Origin: an uncultured Eubacteriales bacterium
Lineage (GTDB): Bacteria; Bacillota; Clostridia; Peptostreptococcales; Anaerovoracaceae
DNA length: 64,000 nt
Reading direction: 5' to 3'
Assembly (NCBI GenBank): GCA_910583765.1
Contig: CAJTYS010000010.1
Coordinates: 1 to 64,000 of the forward strand
The notes under the pieces were generated by a model. The model searched no databases and was not told where the DNA came from. It saw only the letters and a program-made list of their open reading frames with translations. The position numbers and the translations under genes are program-made. Below, in pieces: positions 24,425 through 32,819 of this stretch. Position 1 is the first letter of the stretch. Each line of letters starts with the position of its first letter.

Positions 24425-25393
24425 TCAGCTAAACGCTCCCAAGGAGTCTTTCAAGATGGAAATGAACTCCCTGCTGGCGCGCGATAAATATTTTTGCTTG
24501 GGATATGCGACAAAGATATCCCTTGTGCAAATGTCCAGGTCTGTCAGGTAAAAAGCTGGAAACTCCCCTAGGTTCCCATTTGCCAGCGTCCCTTCCGTCA
24601 CTAGGGAGATCCCTGCTCCCGCAAGGGTCAGCGCATAGCTGGTCAAGGTCTGTTCCGCTGTGATATGGTATCCAGGTTCAAAACCGTGACGTTCAAAGAG
24701 CATGGACATGATATTGCCGATGTGCTGATCTTCCCGTAATAAGATGAAAGGATCCTTCTGGAAATTGGAAAAATCCACGTAAGGCTGCTTTCTCTGACTC
24801 AGCCACGTGTCCAAGCCGCCTGACAAAATCACCTCTGGCGGGATCCTCCATTCTTCCAGCCTGTGGTTGATCTCCCACTTAGGCGGCACACAGACGAAGA
24901 TCCGTTCGCGCAAGATCTTTTCATAGCTGCATCTGCGATCTAGATTCCAGGACGGAGCAATGAACAAGTCCACCTCATTGTCCAGAGCCTTTCCTACGAT
25001 CTCCGGCATGCTGCCATCGATGATGGAAATGTCAATCCCTGGGTATTTTTTCACAAAACGCCCGATTGCGTTTGGCAGGTAACTCACATTGAAAAACGTC
25101 GCGCCGCCAATGGAAAGCGCCCCTCTTTTGAGGCAAGCCAGATCAGACAGCTGTTCCTCCAGCTCCTTGTCTAGTTCCATCTGCTTTTTCATATGCGTGA
25201 TGTAAATCTCCCCTGCTTCAGTCAGCTGAAGGGGCTTGACCGATCGATCGAAAATCTGGCTGCCCAATTGTTCCTCCACTTTCTTGATATGGGCGCTGAG
25301 GGCTGGCTGAGAAATGCTCAGACGTTCAGCAGCCTTGGAAATGCTGCTGGCCTTGTGGATCTCCAATATATAATTCAAGTTTTGGTTTTGCAT
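24425..25393 (-). CDS. LysR-family transcriptional regulator
   Basis: A 322-residue regulator. The N-terminal winged helix (residues 1-60) shows SISKAAERLSISQPALSAHIKKVEEQLG, described here as the standard LysR turn-helix at about residues 15-42. A coiled linker and a C-terminal periplasmic-binding-like effector domain (about 90-300) follow. It heads the ABC importer operon (28 bases to the lipoprotein gene) and is divergent from the acyl ligase gene. It therefore probably autoregulates and controls both sides from the 190-base gap. Confidence 0.92.
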   Translation of the reverse strand: MQNQNLNYILEIHKASSISKAAERLSISQPALSAHIKKVEEQLGSQIFDRSVKPLQLTEAGEIYITHMKKQMELDKELEEQLSDLACLKRGALSIGGATFFNVSYLPNAIGRFVKKYPGIDISIIDGSMPEIVGKALDNEVDLFIAPSWNLDRRCSYEKILRERIFVCVPPKWEINHRLEEWRIPPEVILSGGLDTWLSQRKQPYVDFSNFQKDPFILLREDQHIGNIMSMLFERHGFEPGYHITAEQTLTSYALTLAGAGISLVTEGTLANGNLGEFPAFYLTDLDICTRDIFVAYPKQKYLSRASREFISILKDSLGAFS

Positions 25394-25491
25394 GGCAAGC
25401 CTCTTGCATAGTTTTTTATTTATGTTCTCATAATTTTTTCTTTATGGTTTGATGATTATACATGTTTACTGTGAAGAATTCGTGAAGGTTG

Positions 25492-25520
25492 CTGAAATAG
25501 TTGGAAATTCCGGCTATAAT
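25492..25520 (+). promoter_or_regulatory. Candidate promoter of the acyl ligase-subtilase operon
   Basis: A perfect TATAAT at 25515-25520 has CTGAAA 17 bases upstream, a weak -35 as expected for an activator-dependent LysR target. On the other strand TATAAT occurs at about 25456-25461, upstream of LysR, without a good -35. The 25394-25583 gap holds no gene. Confidence 0.5.
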
Positions 25521-25583
25521 ATAGGCAGTTTTCATATTGAAAACACATGACACACACTATTTTTTAAAGGAGTTTTGAAATTT

Positions 25584-27053
25584 ATGTGCCAATCTATTAT
25601 CGAACAGATCGCTGCCCATGCCTGCGACAGACCACAGCAGCTGTGTCTTGCTGACAGCACCCAGGCCGTTACATACGGCCAGCTATGGAAACGGGTCCAC
25701 GGGCTGTCCAAAGAGCTTTCCCGCCTGGGCGCTGGGAAAGGCGACTGCGTTGTGGTGGAATGCAACCAGAGCGTGGATTATATGACATGTGAATTCGCCA
25801 TACAGCTTTTAGGCGGCGTTTTTGTCCCGTTGGAACGAAATGCGGCAGCTGACCGAGTGTCAGAGATCATCCGCAGCGTGTCCGCGAAACTCTATATTGG
25901 AAAGGCTCCGTTCCTGCCAGAGCTTCCTTTTTTCCCAATCCAGGAAGCCGGCCATTTTCCCGATCAGGAGCCTGTCGATCCTGCAGTGATTCAGTTCCCC
26001 AAGGAGGGCGACACCGCAGAGATCCTCTTTTCCACTGGGACCACAGGAAAATCCAAGGGTATCGAGCTTTCCCACCGCAATGACACCGCGCTTGCGGAAA
26101 ACGTCATCTGCGGCGTGAGGATGAAGCCTGACAACGTGGAACTGATTCCCATGCCCCTCAGTCACTCCCACGGCCTGCGGCGCACTTATGGAAATCTAGT
26201 CAACGGCAGCACCGCTGTTTTCGTGGAAGGCGTCACATTGTTGAAGAAAGTGTTTGGTCTCATGGATCAGTACCATGTCACTGCCATGGACTTGTCTCCG
26301 AGCATGCTTTCCATCATATTCAAGCTATCGAAAGACAGGCTGGGAGATTATGCGGATCAGATGGATTATATTCAGCTTGGCTCCGCGCCTCTGCCGGAAG
26401 AGGACAAGCTCCACCTTTCACGGATTCTGCCTCACACCCGACTGTACAATTTTTATGGCAGCACGGAAGCAGGCTGCTCCTGTCTGCTGGATTTCAATTC
26501 CATGTCAGGAAAGCCCGGCTGCATTGGAAAGCCCGCAAAAAACGCCGTGTTCATTGTGGTGGACGAAAACCGCAAGGTGATCGCTTCTTCAAAAGAACAC
26601 ATGGGATTCCTGGCCAGTGCTGGCTCCATCAATATGAAAGGTTACTGGAAAGAGCCGGAGCTGACGGTTGAGACCATGGAAAACGGGTACATCTATACCA
26701 AGGATCTGGGTTACATTGATGAAGAAGGTTTCATTTATATGCTGGGACGAAAAGACGATGTGATCAACTATGGCGGCATCAAAATTTCTCCAGAAGAAAT
26801 CGAAAGCATTGTTGGGAAACATCCTGATGTGACAGACTGCGCCTGCGTTCCGGTAAAAGATCCTCTGACAGGGCAGGCCCCAAAGCTGTTCCTGGTGTTA
26901 AAGGACACGGATGCCTATGATCAGAAAGCCATGAAGGATTTTCTGGCGAAAAACCTGGATGCCAACAAACAGCCAAAATTCATCCAGCTGATCGATGAGA
27001 TCCCCCGCACTTTCAATGGCAAGATCCAGCGGAACAAATTGATAGAACAATGA
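25584..27053 (+). CDS. AMP-forming acyl-CoA synthetase/ligase (ANL superfamily)
   Basis: A 489-residue adenylate-forming enzyme. It has the P-loop FSTGTTGKSKG (150-159), motif A5 YNFYGSTEAG, A7/A8 TKDLGYIDEEG...LGRKDDVINYGG and the C-terminal catalytic lysine in PRTFNGKIQRNK. It activates a carboxylic acid as acyl-AMP and passes it to CoA or a carrier protein; the substrate is unknown. It resembles stand-alone acyl-CoA ligases more than DltA. No carrier lies next to it, but an unpaired ACP-MBOAT-SGNH set lies 7 kb downstream on the other strand. An in-frame TTG at 25575 sits too close to AAAGGAG; the ATG at 25584 is preferred. No terminator separates it from the subtilase gene. Confidence 0.88.
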   Translation: MCQSIIEQIAAHACDRPQQLCLADSTQAVTYGQLWKRVHGLSKELSRLGAGKGDCVVVECNQSVDYMTCEFAIQLLGGVFVPLERNAAADRVSEIIRSVSAKLYIGKAPFLPELPFFPIQEAGHFPDQEPVDPAVIQFPKEGDTAEILFSTGTTGKSKGIELSHRNDTALAENVICGVRMKPDNVELIPMPLSHSHGLRRTYGNLVNGSTAVFVEGVTLLKKVFGLMDQYHVTAMDLSPSMLSIIFKLSKDRLGDYADQMDYIQLGSAPLPEEDKLHLSRILPHTRLYNFYGSTEAGCSCLLDFNSMSGKPGCIGKPAKNAVFIVVDENRKVIASSKEHMGFLASAGSINMKGYWKEPELTVETMENGYIYTKDLGYIDEEGFIYMLGRKDDVINYGGIKISPEEIESIVGKHPDVTDCACVPVKDPLTGQAPKLFLVLKDTDAYDQKAMKDFLAKNLDANKQPKFIQLIDEIPRTFNGKIQRNKLIEQ

Positions 27054-27087
27054 CAGAACATAATAATCACAAAAATTGGAGGAACTT

Positions 27088-29523
27088 ATGAAACGGATCA
27101 TTTCTCTTGTGCTCGTATGCACCATGATCGCTACCATGTGCTTTTACATGGACGCGGTTCCTGCGGCAGCGGCTTCGGAAACACCGGCCCTTGTTGACGG
27201 GACTTATGTGGAGGACGAACTCCTAGTTGTCTTTGAAGATGACGTGAAACCAGCTGAGACCGAAAGGGTCGCAGAAAAATTAGACGCAAAAGACATTGAA
27301 CCTTTGGACACAGACAGTTCTCCTGACGGTGAAGAGACGCCCTGCCTAGTGACGCTGCCAAAAGGAGAAGATGTGGAAGACGCAATTAAAGAATATGAAA
27401 AAAATTCTAAAGTGGCCTATGCGCAGCCCAATTATCTGTACACTTGCGAAAAGGACGCAGACAAAAATGAAGAACCCATTGCCCGGGCAGCAGCTGTCAC
27501 CAGCGATGACACGGATCAGTGGAATCTGAAAAAGATCGATACCCAGGAATCTTGGGATCTGATTGATGACATTGAGGCAGAACGGAAAAAATCAGGAAAG
27601 GATGACTTGGAAAAAGTTACCGTGGCTGTGCTGGACACGGGCGTGAATCTGGAGCATGAGGATCTGCAGAAAAACCTGAATCCTAAAAAATGCGTGAAGA
27701 TCGAACGAGAATCTACGAACGCTGATGGCACATATCCGCAGTTGACAACAGCGAACGGCACAAAGGGAGATGATGGCGGTCATGGAACCAAGGTGGCTGG
27801 AATCATTGGCGCCACTTCAGGCAACCATAAAGGCTCTGCAGGCGTGGCCGCTGGGAACGACAACCAGATCGTAGAACTTGCTGTTCTTGATGTGTATGAG
27901 CGCTATATCAGTGGCAGTGACAGATTGGCTAGGTCCTCTGATCTGATCAAAGGCATCGACTATGCTGCAGGGAAACATATTGGAGCAAAGGTCATCAACA
28001 TGAGTCTCGGCCACTACGACAAGGCCACAGGTGCGGAAGCGGATCCTGCCTTGGAAGCGAAGATCCGAGAGGTGGTTCAGGAAAAAAACGTCACCGTGGT
28101 CTGCTCCGCCGGAAACAAAAATAATACCGTCACATGGTATCCTTCGGACTTTGCAGATACCATCAGTGTCATCTCCACCATCAATTACACCAACGTATTT
28201 GAACAGTGCAAAGCGCCCACTTCTAGTTATGGGAAAAATAAGGATATTTCGGCTCCCGGCTATCGGGTCATGACCCTGAACAAGAGCGGTGGTTATTATA
28301 CTAATTCTTCAGGAACGTCCTTCGCTGCTCCAACCGTGGCGGCAGTGGCGGCCATGATCTATTATGTAAATCCCGATACGCTGAAAGAAGTGACACCGAC
28401 ACCATCTCCTACAGAACCTGCCATTTCTTCCGGAGAGGCATCTAATCTTGATGATCCTCCTTCCCAGCCGTCGAAAAAGGAATACGAAGTGGAGAAATAT
28501 GGGATTACTGCGGCAAAGGTAGAAGAAATCATGAAAACCACAGCTACTGATCTGTACACTGCAGGCGATGACATCTACACCAGATGTGGAAACGTCAACG
28601 CCTACGCCTCCGTTGCCAAAGCCTCAGGAAAAAAAGTAAAAACAGAACCATCCCCTCTGACCGCCCCTACGTTAAAGGCAACATCCGCAGCCTATGATAA
28701 AGTGCGTCTGGCTTGGAATAAACCAGCTGACGCACAAGGCTACCAGATTTATCGTTCTGCCTCAAAAAACGGTTCTTACACAAAAATCAAAACCCTCTAT
28801 AATGGTGGCAGTACGACATTCGATGATACAGAATTGAAAACCAACACTGCGTATTACTACAAAATCCGCTGCTTTGGCACAGTGGATGACAAGCGTTCCT
28901 ACAGCGCACAGTCAGAACCTGTGGCAGGAACGCCGCTCCTCTCGGGTGTCACCGGTTTTAAAGCAGCCTCCAACTCCTACCGCAGTATCAAACTGAGCTG
29001 GAGTAAAGTGACGGGCGCTAGCGGCTACCAGCTGTTCCGCTCCACGTCCAAAAATGGAACGTACAAAGCCTTTAAGACCCTGACCAGCGGCAGCACTACC
29101 AGCCACATTAACAAGGCCGGGCTCGCAGCGGGAAAGACGTATTACTACAAGATGCGTCCGTATATCAACATTTCCGGGAAAAAGGTCTATGGAAAGACTT
29201 ATTCCGCAGTAAAAAGCGCTAAGACGAAACCCGCTACTCCATCTCTGACAGTGAGCAAGTACTCTGCGGGAAAAGTAAAGCGGAAAGTAAAGGTAAAATG
29301 GAGCAAGGTTTCCGAGGTCACCGGTTATCGGATCAGCCGCTCCACTTCGGCCAGTAAAGGGTTCAAACGGATCAAATCGCCGTCCTATAAAGCGACTCGT
29401 TCCTTTATTGACAAGAGCGTGAAGAAAAACAAGACATATTATTACAAGATCAGGGCTTACAAGAAAGTCAACGGCAAATTGCTGTACGGCGGCTACTCTG
29501 CAGTGAAAAAAATCAAACCATAA
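27088..29523 (+). CDS. Secreted subtilisin-like serine protease with three Fn3-like domains, paralog 1
   Basis: An 811-residue secreted protease. It has a signal peptide (1-29), an I9-type propeptide (about 40-118, ending KVAYAQPNYLY) and an S8 catalytic domain with Asp183 (VAVLDTGVN), His232 (GGHGTKVAG), oxyanion Asn343 (SAGN) and Ser411 (GTSFAAP). A Pro/Ser-rich linker (about 435-475) follows. Three Fn3-like repeats (about 535-811) each end in a TYYYKIR-type strand and are rich in Lys and Tyr, suggesting wall binding. The ATG follows TTGGAGG and lies 34 bases after the acyl ligase gene. An in-frame TTG at 27076 is less likely. Its substrate is unknown. Confidence 0.94.
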   Translation: MKRIISLVLVCTMIATMCFYMDAVPAAAASETPALVDGTYVEDELLVVFEDDVKPAETERVAEKLDAKDIEPLDTDSSPDGEETPCLVTLPKGEDVEDAIKEYEKNSKVAYAQPNYLYTCEKDADKNEEPIARAAAVTSDDTDQWNLKKIDTQESWDLIDDIEAERKKSGKDDLEKVTVAVLDTGVNLEHEDLQKNLNPKKCVKIERESTNADGTYPQLTTANGTKGDDGGHGTKVAGIIGATSGNHKGSAGVAAGNDNQIVELAVLDVYERYISGSDRLARSSDLIKGIDYAAGKHIGAKVINMSLGHYDKATGAEADPALEAKIREVVQEKNVTVVCSAGNKNNTVTWYPSDFADTISVISTINYTNVFEQCKAPTSSYGKNKDISAPGYRVMTLNKSGGYYTNSSGTSFAAPTVAAVAAMIYYVNPDTLKEVTPTPSPTEPAISSGEASNLDDPPSQPSKKEYEVEKYGITAAKVEEIMKTTATDLYTAGDDIYTRCGNVNAYASVAKASGKKVKTEPSPLTAPTLKATSAAYDKVRLAWNKPADAQGYQIYRSASKNGSYTKIKTLYNGGSTTFDDTELKTNTAYYYKIRCFGTVDDKRSYSAQSEPVAGTPLLSGVTGFKAASNSYRSIKLSWSKVTGASGYQLFRSTSKNGTYKAFKTLTSGSTTSHINKAGLAAGKTYYYKMRPYINISGKKVYGKTYSAVKSAKTKPATPSLTVSKYSAGKVKRKVKVKWSKVSEVTGYRISRSTSASKGFKRIKSPSYKATRSFIDKSVKKNKTYYYKIRAYKKVNGKLLYGGYSAVKKIKP

Positions 29524-29597
29524 GCCCTGCGGCGAATGCAAACATGAATCAAGATTCAATTGTGTGTGACCATAACATTTGGAGGAATAAGAATAAG

Positions 29598-31700
29598 ATG
29601 AAACGAATGATCCCACTTGCGCTTTTATGCGCACTTATTATCACTACGGCCCTTTCTGCTAGTGCGGTTCCCGTTGCTGCTGCAAAGCAGCAGTCTCCTG
29701 TGAATGAAGCTTATGCAAAGGATGAAATCATTGTTATGTTTGAGGCTGGCACAAGAGCCGCCAAGACGCATCAAATTGGGAAAGCTCTTGGTGCGGAAAG
29801 CGTGGAGCCAATCAACCCCACCACTTCCAGCTCCGCAAAAGCTTCACCCTGCGTTGTCACCCTTCCTCAGGGCGAATCCGTGAAGCATGCCCTGAAGAAA
29901 TACCAACGCAACCCCAGCGTTGCCTATGTCCAGCCTAACTATTTATATTCCTATGATGATGCCGTGGACGACAATGAAACGCCTATTGCCCGCACAGCCG
30001 CTGCTACAAAAAATGACACCGATCGCTGGAACCTGAAAAAGATCGATACGCAAAAGGCCTGGGACCTGATCGATGAAATCGAAGCCGAGAGAAGACAAGC
30101 TGGAAAGGAAGATTTGAAACGAGTCACTGTCGCTGTCCTAGACACTGGTGTAGACTTGGAACACGAAGACCTCCAGGAAGCCCTGAATCCACAAAAGTGC
30201 GTGAAAGTAGAAGGACAGCCTATCCCTTTGTATCCTGGTCAAACTTATCCCCTCCTAACAGGAGATCAGGGCGGACACGGCACGAAAGTAGCCGGGATCA
30301 TTGGGGCTACATCAGGCAATCACAAGGGTTCTGCTGGAGTGGCCGCAGGAAATAACAACCAGATCGTAGAGCTAGCTGTCATTGATGTATACGACCATTA
30401 TTATGGACGCTATGATAAATTAGCCCGATCTTCTGATTTGATCAAAGGTATTGACTACGCAGTAAGGCCCGAAGTGAACGCCAAAGTGATCAATATGAGC
30501 CTGGGTCATCGTCCCAAAGGACCAAGATCAACAAAAGACTATGCCTTAGCCGCAAAAATCGGAGAGGTTGCCAGAGAAAAACAAGTGACTGTGGTCTGCT
30601 CAGCTGGAAACAAAAATAATACAGAATTGTGGTATCCATCCGATTTTACGGATTCTATCAGTGTCATCTCTACCGTTAATTACTCAAATGTGTTTAAGCA
30701 GTGTAAGGCACCGACCTCCAACTACGGAAAACTGAAAGATATCTCCGCTCCCGGATATCATGTCATGGTCCCAACCAAAAATGGCGGCTATAAAGCTGAT
30801 GCTTCTGGAACATCCTTTGCTGCTCCGGTCGTATCCGCAGTGGCAGCTATGCTTTACTACGTGAACCCAGATGCCCCTGAAAAAGAAACCACAGCCCAAT
30901 CAACACCTCTGCTCAGCACATATGGGATCACTTCCTCACAGATTAAAGACATTTTGAAAAGCACTGCCACTGACCTTTATGCAAAAGGAGATGACCTTTA
31001 TACGCGCTGTGGAAACGTGAACGCCTATGCCGCCGTTGCCAAAGCCGCCGGCAAAACAATTTCTACTGCTCCGGTGCGATTATCCCCACCCAAGCTCAAA
31101 GCCGTATCCTCCGGCTACAATAAGGTTCGTCTTACCTGGAACAAAGTGAGCACCGCACAAGGGTACAATATTTATCGCGCTAGTTCTGCCAATGGACGCT
31201 ATAACCTTGTCAAAACCCTACATAATGGCAGGAGGACTACTTTTACGGACTCTAGCCTTAGAATTGGGAAAAAATACTTTTACAAGATAAAAAGTTTTGG
31301 AACAGTGGACAATAAAAAATCGCATAGCACCTATTCTGCTGTTGCGAGAGGCATACCGCACCTTACAGGTATTACTGGCTTCACAGTGTCCGCACAATCT
31401 TATCGCAGCATTCATCTAAAATGGAAACGAGTGGTCGGCGCACGAGGATATCAGATCTTTCGTTCAGACTCAAAAAAGGGATCATATAAACTGCTAAAAA
31501 CACTAGTTGGAAAAACGAAAACAGCCTATACTGACGCAGCAGGACTCACAGCAGGAAAAACTTACTACTATAAAATACGCCCCTTTACTAAAGCTTCTGG
31601 AAAACGGATTTATGGAAAAGTTTATTCCCCTGTAAAAGGCACCAAAGCGGTGCCCAAAAGGTCCTCTGCTATAACGAAAAAGACCTGTAGGCCCAAATAG
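29598..31700 (+). CDS. Secreted subtilisin-like serine protease with two Fn3-like domains, paralog 2
   Basis: A 700-residue tandem paralog of the preceding gene. It has a signal peptide (1-29), a propeptide (about 40-117) and an S8 domain with Asp182, His227, SAGN and Ser406 (GTSFAAP), and two Fn3-like repeats instead of three. The Pro-rich linker of paralog 1 is nearly absent. Sequence identity is high through the catalytic core (for example ATSGNHKGSAGVAAGN) and lower in the tail. The ATG lies 12 bases after GGAGG. The 74-base gap after paralog 1 has no terminator, so the three plus-strand genes form an operon. Confidence 0.94.
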   Translation: MKRMIPLALLCALIITTALSASAVPVAAAKQQSPVNEAYAKDEIIVMFEAGTRAAKTHQIGKALGAESVEPINPTTSSSAKASPCVVTLPQGESVKHALKKYQRNPSVAYVQPNYLYSYDDAVDDNETPIARTAAATKNDTDRWNLKKIDTQKAWDLIDEIEAERRQAGKEDLKRVTVAVLDTGVDLEHEDLQEALNPQKCVKVEGQPIPLYPGQTYPLLTGDQGGHGTKVAGIIGATSGNHKGSAGVAAGNNNQIVELAVIDVYDHYYGRYDKLARSSDLIKGIDYAVRPEVNAKVINMSLGHRPKGPRSTKDYALAAKIGEVAREKQVTVVCSAGNKNNTELWYPSDFTDSISVISTVNYSNVFKQCKAPTSNYGKLKDISAPGYHVMVPTKNGGYKADASGTSFAAPVVSAVAAMLYYVNPDAPEKETTAQSTPLLSTYGITSSQIKDILKSTATDLYAKGDDLYTRCGNVNAYAAVAKAAGKTISTAPVRLSPPKLKAVSSGYNKVRLTWNKVSTAQGYNIYRASSANGRYNLVKTLHNGRRTTFTDSSLRIGKKYFYKIKSFGTVDNKKSHSTYSAVARGIPHLTGITGFTVSAQSYRSIHLKWKRVVGARGYQIFRSDSKKGSYKLLKTLVGKTKTAYTDAAGLTAGKTYYYKIRPFTKASGKRIYGKVYSPVKGTKAVPKRSSAITKKTCRPK

Positions 31701-31716
31701 CCACAGGTCTTTTGAT
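31677..31716. terminator. Bidirectional terminator overlapping the subtilase stop codon
   Basis: AAAAGACCTGT (31678-31688) and ACAGGTCTTTT (31703-31713) form an 11-bp stem with the TAG stop of paralog 2 in the loop. It can also end the convergent acylation genes on the minus strand. Confidence 0.85.
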
Positions 31717-31724
31717 CATCTTTT

Positions 31725-32798
31725 TTAATCGTGCTCCATTTTCTTGCGGTCTTCCGCAGAAAAATCAACATAAGCATCATAGGCCTCTTCCCAGCTCTTG
31801 TAGGCCGGATCACCTCTATGATCTACCATATCGTAAGATTCTTGCAAATGCAGCATTACATAATCGGTAAACTTCTCTGCTCCTTGGATGTTAACATGCT
31901 TTTCATCGTAAAAATCGTATTTCCAATGTATGTCCATGGCCTTCTCTGCTTCTTCCGTACAGCAGTTGATCACCTGATAGCCTCGGTCAGTCACGATCTT
32001 CATGGCTTGATTCAAAGGTTTCAGGTCTTCCTCCATAACAGGGAACGGTGATAAAACAAATACTACATTAGCAGTGATCGAATCGCAGTAGTCCAGGAAA
32101 TCATCCAAACATTCTTCAGTCACGTCTGTTAGAGGTTCCAACTCTTGCGTATACGCAGGGAACAACGCAGTGTCCACCTGCTTGAAGGTATTAGTGCCGC
32201 TCATACAGAACCCTTTTGTTTTCTGTGGTGTCCTGGTCAGAAGCAGGTCTTCCTTGTAAAAATCATCCGCCTGCCATCTGCCATGATATTTTACCACTGG
32301 AAAATAGTAGTTGAGCTTTTCGTAATCCAAATCATTTTCGCCTTTCGCATAATAGCCCAGAACAGCATTGATCCCTTTAATGCGATTCAAGGAAAGAAAT
32401 CGCATGCTATCACATACATTACGAACATGAGCTTCTCCCACATAATCCTCTGTTCGCTTGAACCACCTCATCTCAATGAGAAAAAGTTTTGGATCCTGTG
32501 TTTTCATGGTTTCCTCCATGAGAAACTGATTATAGACAAAGGGTTCGCTGGGAACAGCGAGCGTATATATGGCCGCTCCGGATTTTTCAAAAGCGTAAGG
32601 GGAAGCAAAAAAGCGATTTGCGGAACTTGCCCCTATATACACCCCGTCTAAAGTGTCCTCCTTCTCTGCGTAAAAGCCATTAAAAATCTGCCTGCTTTCA
32701 TTGGAATCCGCCAAAGTGAAGACGTTATTGAGATACACCAGCAAGAAAAACCCAATAATCAGAAAAATAAGCCCTCGAAAAAATTCTTTAATTGTCAT
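31725..32798 (-). CDS. SGNH-fold membrane-anchored protein, DltD/AlgX-like acyltransfer partner
   Basis: A 357-residue protein with one N-terminal transmembrane helix (about 7-28) and a large external domain. It shows an SGNH-type block I (GVYIGASSANRFF) and a late Asp-x-x-His (YDEKHVNIQGAEKF) expected for the catalytic triad. Proteins of this kind (DltD, AlgJ/X, PatB) take acyl groups delivered by an MBOAT partner and put them on a polymer. It is directly downstream of the MBOAT gene. The sequence is distant from DltD, so the exact acyl group is open. Confidence 0.75.
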   Translation of the reverse strand: MTIKEFFRGLIFLIIGFFLLVYLNNVFTLADSNESRQIFNGFYAEKEDTLDGVYIGASSANRFFASPYAFEKSGAAIYTLAVPSEPFVYNQFLMEETMKTQDPKLFLIEMRWFKRTEDYVGEAHVRNVCDSMRFLSLNRIKGINAVLGYYAKGENDLDYEKLNYYFPVVKYHGRWQADDFYKEDLLLTRTPQKTKGFCMSGTNTFKQVDTALFPAYTQELEPLTDVTEECLDDFLDYCDSITANVVFVLSPFPVMEEDLKPLNQAMKIVTDRGYQVINCCTEEAEKAMDIHWKYDFYDEKHVNIQGAEKFTDYVMLHLQESYDMVDHRGDPAYKSWEEAYDAYVDFSAEDRKKMEHD

Positions 32799-32819
32799 GA
32801 TGTTTCTTTTTCACCACCT

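Noticed and set aside
29524..29597. Possible terminator or regulatory hairpin between the subtilases (GAATC/GATTC dyad)
   Set aside because: The arms are only five bases and no T-run follows.
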